Source: DASZHJ01 sp035517495 (lineage in GTDB: Bacteria; Pseudomonadota; Alphaproteobacteria; ATCC43930; CGMCC-115725). From it: a stretch of DNA of 64,000 bases. Where the stretch lies: NCBI GenBank assembly GCA_035517495.1, contig DATIYT010000024.1, forward strand, positions 62,001 to 126,000, in the 5' to 3' direction. Positions 38,907 through 48,025 of this stretch are shown here, in pieces. Both the position numbers and the translations under genes were made by a program. The notes under the pieces were generated by a model. That model was not told the origin of the DNA. It was given only the letters and a program-made list of their open reading frames with translations, and made no database searches. Numbering within the stretch: position 1 is the stretch's first letter; each line of letters starts with the position of its first letter.

Positions 38907-39547
38907 GAGCCCAACGCCGCCACCATCTGGGCGGCACGCGCGCGCAGGCCCTGCGGAGCGGTGAGATCATCGGCGAGCCGCTGATAGTCCGTGCGCGCTG
39001 CATTGCGGTCGCCGGCCTTGAGATGCGCGATCGCGGTGAGTTCGATGGCTGAAGGATGCCAGGGACTATCCGCCGCAGTAAGCGGTGCAAGGCGCTCGAT
39101 GATCACCGAGGGATCAAGGCTATCGATCGCTTGGAAAGCCCACGAGAGCGTCGCGAGATCGCGGTAGATTTGATCGACGGCACCATCCTTAGCTATCGAG
39201 TCGTAGGCGGCGATCGCCGCCGCCGGATCGCCTGCGCGAGCGCGGAGCGCCGCCGTCTCGAAGCGCGCCACCAGCGCGCGGCCGGCATGGGCATCGCTCG
39301 AGAGCACTGTCAGCGCATCTGCCGCCTCGGCCGTTTTGCCCTGGGCGGCGAGCGTCAGCGCTGCGGCGGCGCGCGTCCCCTCATCCTGGCGCTGCTGTAA
39401 ATCATGGGCGCGCCACCACGAAAAGGCGCCGGTCGCCGCCACGATCAATACCGCCAGCGCGACCACATAATTGCCATATCGCTTCCAGAGCTTGGCGAAA
39501 TTGTCGCGCCTTAGCTCCTCATCGACTTCTTGAAAGATATCGCTCAC
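38903..39547 (-). CDS. YfgM-like tetratricopeptide membrane protein
   Basis: A 214-residue protein with one N-terminal transmembrane helix (YVVALAVLIVAATGAF) and a periplasmic TPR-like region of Ala-rich helices, resembling the YfgM/DUF2133 group that ties the Sec translocon to periplasmic chaperones. I chose the GTG at 39547 (MSDIFQEVDEELRRDNFAKLW), the usual start; the frame continues to 39604 without homology. The start of bamB overlaps its stop. A candidate promoter lies about 85 nt upstream. Confidence 0.8.
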   Translation of the reverse strand: MSDIFQEVDEELRRDNFAKLWKRYGNYVVALAVLIVAATGAFSWWRAHDLQQRQDEGTRAAAALTLAAQGKTAEAADALTVLSSDAHAGRALVARFETAALRARAGDPAAAIAAYDSIAKDGAVDQIYRDLATLSWAFQAIDSLDPSVIIERLAPLTAADSPWHPSAIELTAIAHLKAGDRNAARTDYQRLADDLTAPQGLRARAAQMVAALGS

Positions 39548-39631
39548 AGCGGCATTGGCACCTTGATAGAGCACGGCCCGCGCAACCGCAGGCGCGCGTG
39601 GCATCCCGTTCGGGACTGGAAACGGCGGCTA

Positions 39632-39660
39632 CATATAGCCGCTCGGCCGGGCCGAGGCAA
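39632..39660 (-). promoter_or_regulatory. Candidate promoter for the TPR-bamB-der operon
   Basis: On the minus strand TTGCCT (39660-39655), exactly 17 nt, then TATATG (39637-39632). Each hexamer matches four of six consensus positions. Transcription would start near 39625, giving a leader of about 78 nt before the GTG start at 39547. Confidence 0.5.
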
Positions 39661-39804
39661 ACCCTTGAAAACGCGACCCGGTCGGGTTCGCCAACCCGGC
39701 CCCGCCGCGCGCGGCGATCCCTGGCTCTGGACGAGTCGCAAGAAATAGGGAAGACTTGCTGTCATGGGTGTCGACGAGATGATTTCCTAGGCCGAGGCGG
39801 CGCG

Positions 39805-40164
39805 ATGGCAACATTGCACCGCCTCAGCGACTACCGGCGCAAAGCCCGGAGCGTCTTCTTCAGCCGTCGTGAACTCAACCAGCTCCTCTCGCTCTATAGC
39901 CGCCAGGTCATGCGCGGCGAGTGGCGTGACTATGCGATCGACCAGCAAGAAGGCGCGGCGCTGTTCTCGGTGTTTCGCCATACCCACGAGCGGCCGCTGT
40001 TCACGGTGGTGAAATTTGCGCCCGGCAGCAGCCGGCACGGCGATTTCACAGTGCTGATGGGCCCCCAACGCCTGGCAAGCGGCGCGGCGCTGGGCGAGGT
40101 GCTGGCGAGCCTGCAAAAGCAACTCCCCGCCGCCCGCGCGGTCGACCTTGGGAAGTACCGCTAG
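39805..40164 (+). CDS. DUF2794-family protein
   Basis: Small 119-residue protein that I recognise as the alphaproteobacterial DUF2794 type: RRELNQLLSLYSRQVMRGEW followed by RDYAID, SVFRHTHERPLFTV and GDFTVLMGPQRL. No catalytic motif, signal peptide or membrane segment is visible; a cytoplasmic protein of unknown role. The ATG at 39805 is preferred because the earlier frame (from 39598) is not family-like. Convergent with the amidase gene, 5 nt away. Confidence 0.75.
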   Translation: MATLHRLSDYRRKARSVFFSRRELNQLLSLYSRQVMRGEWRDYAIDQQEGAALFSVFRHTHERPLFTVVKFAPGSSRHGDFTVLMGPQRLASGAALGEVLASLQKQLPAARAVDLGKYR

Positions 40165-40169
40165 CTGCT

Positions 40170-41534
40170 TCAGTTTCCGCGTCCTCCCGCGAGCGCCGCT
40201 TCGACCGCGAGTCCGATTGCAATCAGCCGCTCGTCGCGGCCGTGATCCTCGACCAGCATCAACCCGACCGGCGCCTCGCCTTGCCGCTGAATGGGGATCG
40301 TGATCGAGCAACGGTCGAGGAAATTGATGATCGAGGTGTTGCGGAGAATCTTGGCGTTGATGCGCCAGAAGTCTTCGTCGCGCGCGAAGGCGGCGATCGG
40401 CGGCGCCACCAGAGGCAGGGTCGGCATTGCAAGCGCATCGACCGCCGCAGCCTCCTCGCGCACGCGCGCGATAAAATCCGCGCGCGCCGCCAGCAGGCGA
40501 ATGTACTCGACCGCCGTCATTTCGCGGCCGCGCTCGATGCGCACGCGAACGCGCGGGTCATACTCGTTGCCACGGCGCGCGAGTAGAGGCTCGTGCCAGG
40601 CATAGGCCTCGGCAGGAGAGAAACCACCCTTGACGTTGATGCCGGCATAGGACGCGAGCGCCTTCATCGGCAGATCGACGATACGCGCGCCCGCGCGGCT
40701 CAATGCCGCAAGCGTGCTCTCGAAGGCGGCCGCCACCGGCGCCTCGAGATCGTCGAGCATGATGGTCTGCGGCACGCCGACCCGCAGCCCCGCGAGCGAA
40801 GCCGCGGCCGGAACGCGCGGCGGCTCGCCCGCTATTACAGCGTCGGTGAGTGCGCAGCACGAAACGCTGACCCCGATCGGACCGATCGAATCCAAAGTGG
40901 TTGAGAGCGGCGTCGCCCCCTCGCGCGGCACGCGATACTGCGTCGGCTTCAATCCGACGAGACCGCAGAACGCCGCGGGAATGCGCACGGAACCGCCGGT
41001 GTCGGTGCCGATCGCGACCGCCGCCATTCCGTCCGCGACCGAGATCGGCGCGCCCGAAGATGAGCCACCGGGAATGCGCGCGCGGTCGTAGGGATTGCCC
41101 GGCGTGCCGTAATGCGGGTTGATGCCGACACCGGAGAACGCGAATTCGGTCATGTTTGTGCGGCCCATGATGACCGCACCCGCGGCCTTGAGCCGCGCCA
41201 CGATGGGCGCGTCTTGCGCTGCGGGAGGCGCGTCATCGAGTGCGCGCGATCCCGCGAGCGTGCGCTCGCCCTTGACGTCGAAGAGGTCCTTGATCGAGAC
41301 GGGAATACCGGCAAGCGGCGAGGCCAAGTAGCCGGCGGCACGAAGTCGATCTTGGGCGTCGGCCGCGGCGCGCGCTGTTTCGGCATAGACCTTGACGAAG
41401 GCACGCTTGCCTTCGCCCGAGGGATCGGCGATACGTGCGAGCGCTGCTTCCACCAGCGCGCGGCTGGTGGCGCGGCCTTCGGTGAGGTCTCGACCAAGCC
41501 GCTGCAAGGTCGGTCGCTCTAGAGGTGCGGGCAT
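40170..41534 (-). CDS. Amidase (amidase signature family)
   Basis: Hydrolase of 454 residues with the Ser-cisSer-Lys triad: K82 in GIPVSIKDLFDV, S158 in IPGGSSSGAPIS and S182 in GTDTGGSVRIPAAFCG. Similarity to GatA is general, but there is no gatB or gatC nearby, so a metabolic amidase is more likely than the tRNA amidotransferase. AAGGAGG lies at ideal distance before the ATG at 41534. The substrate is unknown. Divergent from the DMT transporter. Confidence 0.88.
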   Translation of the reverse strand: MPAPLERPTLQRLGRDLTEGRATSRALVEAALARIADPSGEGKRAFVKVYAETARAAADAQDRLRAAGYLASPLAGIPVSIKDLFDVKGERTLAGSRALDDAPPAAQDAPIVARLKAAGAVIMGRTNMTEFAFSGVGINPHYGTPGNPYDRARIPGGSSSGAPISVADGMAAVAIGTDTGGSVRIPAAFCGLVGLKPTQYRVPREGATPLSTTLDSIGPIGVSVSCCALTDAVIAGEPPRVPAAASLAGLRVGVPQTIMLDDLEAPVAAAFESTLAALSRAGARIVDLPMKALASYAGINVKGGFSPAEAYAWHEPLLARRGNEYDPRVRVRIERGREMTAVEYIRLLAARADFIARVREEAAAVDALAMPTLPLVAPPIAAFARDEDFWRINAKILRNTSIINFLDRCSITIPIQRQGEAPVGLMLVEDHGRDERLIAIGLAVEAALAGGRGN

Positions 41535-41696
41535 GAAGCCTCCTTGACGATAAGGGCCCCGAGCAAACACCGGCGCAGGTCCCTGATGCAAGTCCGGCGC
41601 GGCGCCCCTTCAATTCGGCGATAATAAGGCAGGCGCAAGGAAGAGCGCGCGAACCCCCGCATTGCAGCTTTGCACGAATATCACTGGGCAGAAGGC

Positions 41697-41740
41697 GCGG
41701 TCCTCCCGGAGGATACCCGCAAGGGTGACCGCCAAAGCGG
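41697..41740 (+). ncRNA. Candidate structured leader RNA upstream of the DMT transporter
   Basis: Within 45 nt are an outer stem GCGGTC (41697-41702) / GACCGC (41727-41732), a hairpin TCCTC-CCG-GAGGA (41701-41713), a hairpin ACCC-GCAA-GGGT with a GNRA tetraloop (41715-41726), and a mutually exclusive hairpin CCGC-CAAA-GCGG (41729-41740) ending 21 nt before the start codon. Alternative pairings of this type are typical of cis-regulatory RNAs, but no known riboswitch class was recognised and GC-rich sequence folds easily by chance. Confidence 0.3.
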
Positions 41741-41761
41741 GATTCAATGCCTAAGGTTATC

Positions 41762-42670
41762 ATGCCCGAGCCAAGCCGGGAGGAGATCCGGCGCGGCATT
41801 CTCTACATGGTCGCTTCGGTCCTGGTGTTCGCCACGGCAAACGCCATGGTGAAGTACGCGGAAGCGGTCTATCCCGCGACCGAAGTGGTCTTCTTCCGCT
41901 GCGCCTTTTCGCTGATCCCGTGCCTGGTGCTGATCGCGAGTCACGGCGGGTTCAAGGTGCTGCGCACGCGGCGCCTTCCCGAACATATCGGGCGCGGCGT
42001 CATGCAGTTTCTCTCGACCATCGCCATTTTCATCTCGTTTCACCTGATGCCGCTGGCCGACGTGGCGGCGATCACCTTCTCGTCGCCGCTGTTCGTAACC
42101 GTGCTGTCGATCCCGGCACTGGGCGAAAAGGTGGGCCCGCATCGCTGGGCCGCAGTGCTGCTGGGGTTTATCGGCGTCCTGATCATGGCGCGCCCGGGTG
42201 CGGGCTCCATGTCCTACGGCGCGCTGCTGGCACTCGCCAACGCCGCCCTCGGCGCCTCGATCACCATCGCCATGCGGCGCATGACCTTGACCGAACCCTC
42301 GATCACTTTGGTCTCGTATCAGGCAATCGTCACCACGGCGCTTAGTCTGATTGTTCTACCTCTCGATTGGGTGACACCGGACTTGTTTGGTGCTCTCAAC
42401 CTGATGGCAATCGGAATTTGTTCGGGGGTGGGCCAGTTCCTCTGGACGCAGGCCTTCCGATTCGCCCCGGCCGCGGTCTGCGCGCCCTTCAACTACACCA
42501 GCATCATCTGGGCCATGGGCTTTGGCTTTTTCATCTGGGGCGATGTGCCGACACCAATGCTGGTTTTTGGCGCTGCCGTGGTGGCATCGAGCGGCCTCTA
42601 TATTCTCTACCGCGAGACGATCCGGCAGGCGAGTCAGCGGCCCAACCTTGCGACCGTGCGCGGGCATTAG
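41762..42670 (+). CDS. DMT-family (EamA) transporter
   Basis: Inner-membrane carrier of about 302 residues with ten hydrophobic segments in two repeats of the EamA type; GRGVMQFLSTIAIFISFHL and YGALLALANAALGASITIAM are characteristic. Such carriers export metabolites or amino acids, substrate unknown. I prefer the ATG at 41762 because CTAAGG lies 5 nt upstream; an in-frame ATG at 41747 lacks a ribosome site and would add five residues. A foldable leader lies directly upstream. Confidence 0.82.
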   Translation: MPEPSREEIRRGILYMVASVLVFATANAMVKYAEAVYPATEVVFFRCAFSLIPCLVLIASHGGFKVLRTRRLPEHIGRGVMQFLSTIAIFISFHLMPLADVAAITFSSPLFVTVLSIPALGEKVGPHRWAAVLLGFIGVLIMARPGAGSMSYGALLALANAALGASITIAMRRMTLTEPSITLVSYQAIVTTALSLIVLPLDWVTPDLFGALNLMAIGICSGVGQFLWTQAFRFAPAAVCAPFNYTSIIWAMGFGFFIWGDVPTPMLVFGAAVVASSGLYILYRETIRQASQRPNLATVRGH

Positions 42671-42741
42671 AGCGCGGCTTCCCCCGAGCGCTACTCGGCG
42701 CCATACTGCATTGCAGCATTCCGGCGCAGGAGGGCTGCCCC

Positions 42742-43557
42742 ATGCGTCTCGGTTATCTCGCTACCGTGCTCACCCGCATCTCCACGTGGTTGGTGGCGCT
42801 CGCTCCCGCGAGCGCGCTTGCGGCTGGCGTCTGCTCCGAGGTGGTCGCCAGTGCGCCGCCTCCTTTGACCTTGGCGGCCTTCCACCCGCAGCTCGCGGAT
42901 GAAGAGGGCGTGGTCGGCATCACCTTCCTCGGCCATGCGAGCTTCCTGCTGACCAGCCCCGCCGGCATCACCGCGGTCACGGATTACAACGGCTTCTTCC
43001 GGCCCAAGGACCCGCCGGACATCGTCACCATGAACCACGCACATCCCATGCACTACACCGACGACATCGACCCCAGCATCAAGTTGGTCCTGCGGGGATG
43101 GCAGACCGGGCCGGAGCCGCCGCATTACGATGTGAAGCTTGGTGACGTGCGCGTGCGCAACGTCTCCACCAACATACGCGACGGCGCGGGCGGCACCGAA
43201 TACGGCGGCAATTCCATCTTCATCTTCGAGATGGGCGATCTCTGCATCGCGCATCTCGGTCATCTGCATCACACGCTGACGTCCGAGCACATCGAGCAAC
43301 TGGGACAGATCGACGTGCTGTTGGCGCCGATCGATGGCGCCTACACCATCAGCCACGAAGACATGATCGAGGTGATCGGGCAGATTCACCCTGCCCTTGT
43401 GATCCCCATGCACTATTTCGGGCGCTCCGTCGTGGAGCGCTTCGCATCACGCGTCGGAGACCGCTATCCGATCCGCTACATGGAGAACGCGACCATTACC
43501 CTTACCCGCTCCGAACTGCCGAAAAGCACGGAAATCTGGGTGCTGCCGGGTTTTTAG
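42742..43557 (+). CDS. Exported metallo-beta-lactamase-fold protein with altered metal motif
   Basis: A 271-residue UlaG-like MBL-fold protein. A hydrophobic N-terminal segment (TWLVALAPASALAAG) looks like a signal peptide, then VGITFLGHASFLL starts the fold. The metal motif reads N-H99-A-H101-P-M-H104, so the usual Asp of HxHxDH is Met; further His lie in HLGHLHH (171-177) and at H224 (IPMHYFG). It may bind a single or altered metal set. AGGAGG precedes the ATG. A periplasmic hydrolase of unknown substrate is the safest call. Confidence 0.75.
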   Translation: MRLGYLATVLTRISTWLVALAPASALAAGVCSEVVASAPPPLTLAAFHPQLADEEGVVGITFLGHASFLLTSPAGITAVTDYNGFFRPKDPPDIVTMNHAHPMHYTDDIDPSIKLVLRGWQTGPEPPHYDVKLGDVRVRNVSTNIRDGAGGTEYGGNSIFIFEMGDLCIAHLGHLHHTLTSEHIEQLGQIDVLLAPIDGAYTISHEDMIEVIGQIHPALVIPMHYFGRSVVERFASRVGDRYPIRYMENATITLTRSELPKSTEIWVLPGF

Positions 43558-43588
43558 CGAGACGCCTGGAGAAACAAGAAAACCGATG

Positions 43589-43694
43589 AGGAGATGGGGG
43601 GACGCGCTCACCGAGTGCCATCATTCGAATTTCGACCCGCTCCGTGAGCAATCTCGACGAGCGCACCCCATCCCCTTCAATCCCCCGATCTCCT
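43589..43694. repeat. Long imperfect inverted repeat between convergent genes, possible terminator
   Basis: AGGAGATGGGGGGA (43589-43602) pairs with TCCCCCGATCTCCT (43681-43694) at 13 of 14 positions; inside, GCGCTC and GAGCGC also pair. On the plus strand a T-rich run (CTTTTTT) follows the second arm, as in an intrinsic terminator for the MBL-fold gene; the other arm could serve the convergent deacylase transcript. The remaining bases of 43558-43731 show no gene. Confidence 0.55.
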
Positions 43695-43731
43695 AAATCT
43701 TTTTTGAGCCGCACACTCGACTGCTCAAGCG

Positions 43732-44739
43732 CTAAAGCTTCACATCGCTCGCGAGATGGTAGACGCAATCGCCGCGTTCGACCCGGGCGGGAACGCGCTT
43801 GCAAACCACTACGCCGTCGCCCCTGAAATGCACCGGTGCCGGCTCGCGCCAGGGTTCGTCCGGGAACACGACCACTCCCGCGAGATCGCCTTTCCTGACG
43901 TTGTCACCCAGCTCGACGCGCGGCTCGAACAGCCCGGAGTCATAGGCATAAGCGTAGTGCGCCGCGCGATCGACCTGCATGATGCGCGTTGGATGGGCAT
44001 CGACCTTTTCCGCGAGCACGCCCAGATGACTGAGCACGTTGCGCACGCCGCGCTCGGTGATCGCCAGCGTCGCCGGCGTCACCATCCCGGCGCCGCCCAG
44101 CTCCGCGCTCACGCCGATGATGCCGGCGCGCTCGGCCGCGGAAAGGATTCCACCGGTGCCGAGCTCGGTGCCGCCCGACATCAGATAGCAATTGGGTGCG
44201 CCGAAAGCGCGAACCAACTCCAGTATCTTGTCGAGCGTCTTCTTGTCGTCGACGCGCCGCGCCAGGGTGCCGGGGACGTAGATGAGCGAGCTGCCGCCGG
44301 AGTGCAGGTCCATCGAATAATCGACCTCGGGCATCAGCACGGTCTCGACGAAATGCGCGATCATCCAGGTGGGGCGTCCATCGGGATCGCCGGGGAATAC
44401 CCGGTTCAGGTTGCCGTCATCGATCGGCGAGGTGCGCATGCCCGCGGCCGCCGCGGGGAAATTCAACATCGGCACGATGATCACCTGGCCGCTGATGTTT
44501 TCGGGCGCGAGCATGCGCGCGAGCTTGGTCAGCACGACTTGCCCCTCATACTCATCGCCGTGATTGCCGGAGGTGAGCAGCACGCGCGGGCCGGTGCCGT
44601 TGCGGATCGAGACGATCGGCATCGCAAGGAAGCCGTAGGCGGAGCGATGCACGGAATGAGGCAAGCGCAGGTATCCCGTGTGCTTGCCGTTGGCGGCGAG
44701 GTCGATCTCGATCGAAATCTTGGAACGGCGGTTGGACAT
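43732..44739 (-). CDS. Succinylglutamate desuccinylase/aspartoacylase-family deacylase
   Basis: M14-like zinc deacylase of 335 residues. The zinc ligands are visible in GNHGDEYEGQVV (HxxE) and DLHSGGSS, and a catalytic Glu lies in GVSAELGGAGMV. The C-terminal part resembles the DoeB (N-acetyl-diaminobutyrate deacetylase) group, but no ectoine-degradation genes are next to it, so the substrate is left open. The ATG at 44739 was chosen as the family-like start; the frame is open to 44793. Confidence 0.82.
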   Translation of the reverse strand: MSNRRSKISIEIDLAANGKHTGYLRLPHSVHRSAYGFLAMPIVSIRNGTGPRVLLTSGNHGDEYEGQVVLTKLARMLAPENISGQVIIVPMLNFPAAAAGMRTSPIDDGNLNRVFPGDPDGRPTWMIAHFVETVLMPEVDYSMDLHSGGSSLIYVPGTLARRVDDKKTLDKILELVRAFGAPNCYLMSGGTELGTGGILSAAERAGIIGVSAELGGAGMVTPATLAITERGVRNVLSHLGVLAEKVDAHPTRIMQVDRAAHYAYAYDSGLFEPRVELGDNVRKGDLAGVVVFPDEPWREPAPVHFRGDGVVVCKRVPARVERGDCVYHLASDVKL

Positions 44740-44858
44740 GTGGCTGGCATCCCCTTTGTTCGCCGGCACTCTAGACCGAGCACCGTCGTTCATGAAAGCG
44801 GGAGAGCCCGCGGACCAGCGGACCCTCCCGTCGATGTACGAAAGACCAGGCCGAGCAG

Positions 44859-45968
<1,110 letters not shown>

Positions 45969-46032
45969 GCAGTCTCCCTCCTCTCACTCGGATTTCGATC
46001 CGCCGACGGGTGCGGCGGTGACCAGGCGGCAC

Positions 46033-46611
46033 CTAGTCGCGGAGCGCGCCTTTCGCCTTTGCGGTGTGCGTCGCAATCGCATCCATAAGCGCCGGCGACA
46101 GGCAATCGTAGGGCTCCAGATGCAGCTCCTTGAGCCGCTTCCTGATGCCGCCCATCCGATCGGGCTTCACGCCAGATTCGATGATCGACGAGACGAAGGC
46201 CGCAAACTCCGGCGGCGCAAACCCGCTCTGCTTGGAGAGCTCCGGGTGGATGAAATCGAAGCCGTAGAACGGGTGGGCCTTGTTCTCGATGCGGCCGTAC
46301 ATATGCACGCCGCAGTCCTTGCAGGCGTAGCGCTGGATGGGCGCTGACGGGTCGACCACCTTCAGCTTGCTCTCGTTGGCGCTCACCTTGAGATGATCGC
46401 GCGGAACGACCGCGACCATCGAGAACATCGCACCCTCGGGCTTCCAACATTTGGTGCAGCCGCAGACATGGTTGAAGGCGCATTGTCCCTTGACGGTGAC
46501 TTCGACGGCGTTCTGCTTGCACTTGCAGGCCAGCGTGCCACCCGAAAAATCCTTGGCCGCGGACTTCAGGCCGTGATCCACGGACGGATGAATTGAAAAA
46601 CCATCAGCCAT
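46033..46611 (-). CDS. gfa: S-(hydroxymethyl)glutathione synthase (GFA/CENP-V family)
   Basis: Glutathione-dependent formaldehyde-activating enzyme of 192 residues, speeding adduct formation between formaldehyde and glutathione. Zinc cysteines are in LACKCKQ (C29, C31), CGCTKC (C50, C52, C55) and YACKDCG (C97, C100). It is encoded 64 nt upstream of frmA on the same strand. GGGAGG precedes the ATG at 46611. Some proteins of this family have other roles, but the neighbour supports formaldehyde detoxification. Confidence 0.9.
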   Translation of the reverse strand: MADGFSIHPSVDHGLKSAAKDFSGGTLACKCKQNAVEVTVKGQCAFNHVCGCTKCWKPEGAMFSMVAVVPRDHLKVSANESKLKVVDPSAPIQRYACKDCGVHMYGRIENKAHPFYGFDFIHPELSKQSGFAPPEFAAFVSSIIESGVKPDRMGGIRKRLKELHLEPYDCLSPALMDAIATHTAKAKGALRD

Positions 46612-47031
46612 TTGGGACCTCCCGGTTGACCTGCCGGCTTCGCGTCCGCGCGGGAATCACGCACTCGAAACAGCAGGAGTTTGTTCGCTTCGATGCAAAC
46701 CAAACACCTGAGGCGGTCGCGTTGTCAATGCGCGGCCACCTCGTCGACAGGCGGACGAGATAAACTCGACCAGCAAATTGCCACAGAGACACAGACGACG
46801 CGGAGAGGGAGGGAGCCGGTCTGGTCGATTTAGATCATTTCCGAACGCCTCGGTTTTGCAACCGCATTTCTGATCTGAGCGCCGCTATTCACTTACCGCG
46901 CTCGCGATCGCAACCATGTAACGCTCCGTGTCTTCCGTGACTCCGTGGTAAAATTTTCATCGACTGCAGGTTTCTCATCGATGAGGAAGGCGTCGAATAG
47001 CAACAACCGTGTGGTTGGGGAAATTGTCATC
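46612..47031. other. 420-nt gene-free region between gfa and the ketopantoate-reductase-like gene
   Basis: Both strands were read for genes and none is convincing. The minus strand holds a perfect TTGACA about 110 nt upstream of gfa without a matching -10 at standard spacing, so a gfa promoter may lie there. The centre (46781-46948) contains a 25-bp imperfect inverted repeat related to the CCACAGAGACACAGAG type of dispersed repeat. The rest is AT-richer than the surroundings. Confidence 0.6.
46781..46948. repeat. Imperfect 25-bp terminal inverted repeats flanking 118 nt
   Basis: CCACAGAGACACAGACGACG at 46781 onward (25 bp to 46805) matches at 19 of 25 positions the reverse complement of CTCCGTGTCTTCCGTGACTC... 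ending at 46948. The CCAC-x-GAG-x-CAC-x-GA pattern recalls repeats of this kind scattered in intergenic regions of diverse bacteria, often in inverted pairs. No ORF with transposase features lies between the arms. Confidence 0.55.
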
Positions 47032-47997
47032 CTACACGGGCGCGCTGCGCAGCCGCGCGAGCGTGCCGACCGCTTCCATCATCGGCGTCGGGATCGCGAA
47101 GGAGCGGGCAATTTCCACCACCGCATCAACCAGGGCGCCGAGCTCGACCGGCCGTCCGGCCTCGATGTCCTGGAGCGCGGAAGTCTTATAGGCGCCCAGC
47201 CGCTTCAGCCCGTCGACGCGCGCTTCGCCCGTGATCTCGAAGCGGATACCGAGGCGATTGGCGACGCGCTCGGCCTCGCCCATGATCGCGAGCGCGAGCG
47301 CACGCGCGCCGGGGTCGCCGATCAGCCGGTCCATGGTCGCGAGCGTCAACGCGCTCAGGGGATTGAACGCGACGTTGCCCCAGAGCTTCTGCCAGATTTC
47401 ATACCGAATACGGTGTGTCGTGTCGCCGGCAAGACCGGCCTCGCGCAGCACCGACGCAACGCGCCCTAAGCGCTCGGTATCGGCGCCACTGGGCTCGCCC
47501 AGAATGAAGCGATTGCCGGCCTGATGGCGGATCACGCCGGGCCGCGGCTGCTCCGCCGCCATCTGCACGACGCAGCCGATGGCGCGGGCGGGATCGAGAA
47601 TCTCGAACAGATTGCATTCGGGATCGACCGCTCGAATGCGCCGGCCTTCGAGCGCACCTCCCTCGCGATAGAAGTACCACCAGGGGATGCCGTTCTGCGC
47701 CGCTATCAGCACCGTATCGGGGCCGCAGAGAGACGCGATATCCGGCGCCGCCACGGGGATCGAATGCGCCTTCAGCGTGACGAAGACCAGATCCTGCGGC
47801 CCGAGTGACGCGGCGGCGTCGGTGGCGGGCAGCGGAATACGCCGCTCGCTGCCGCCCTCGATCAAGGTGAGACCGTGGGAGCGAATCGCCGCGAGCTGCG
47901 CGCCTCGCGCCACCGCGTGCACCGTCTTGCCGGCTGCAACCAGCTTCGCCGCGAGATATCCGCCGATGACCCCGGCGCCGAAGACGGCGATCTTCAT
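47032..47997 (-). CDS. panE: Ketopantoate reductase (2-dehydropantoate 2-reductase) family protein
   Basis: NADPH-dependent reductase family of 321 residues. The dinucleotide loop MKIAVFGAGVIGGYLAAKLV, TLKAHSIP with the conserved Lys, the substrate segment AAQNGIPWWYF and catalytic Lys/Asn region EIWQKLWGNVAFNPLSALT match PanE. It lies 28 nt after the NMT1-type binding-protein gene on the same strand, so it may be part of that transporter operon and could instead reduce a related 2-keto acid; the gene symbol is therefore tentative. Confidence 0.82.
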   Translation of the reverse strand: MKIAVFGAGVIGGYLAAKLVAAGKTVHAVARGAQLAAIRSHGLTLIEGGSERRIPLPATDAAASLGPQDLVFVTLKAHSIPVAAPDIASLCGPDTVLIAAQNGIPWWYFYREGGALEGRRIRAVDPECNLFEILDPARAIGCVVQMAAEQPRPGVIRHQAGNRFILGEPSGADTERLGRVASVLREAGLAGDTTHRIRYEIWQKLWGNVAFNPLSALTLATMDRLIGDPGARALALAIMGEAERVANRLGIRFEITGEARVDGLKRLGAYKTSALQDIEAGRPVELGALVDAVVEIARSFAIPTPMMEAVGTLARLRSAPV

Positions 47998-48025
47998 ACG
48001 CCCGAGCCCGCGCCGCTGCGAACGA

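Noticed and set aside
41697..41740. Assignment of the DMT leader to a guanidine riboswitch
   Set aside because: The conserved guanidine-I, II or III motif sequences are not present; kept only as an unclassified candidate.
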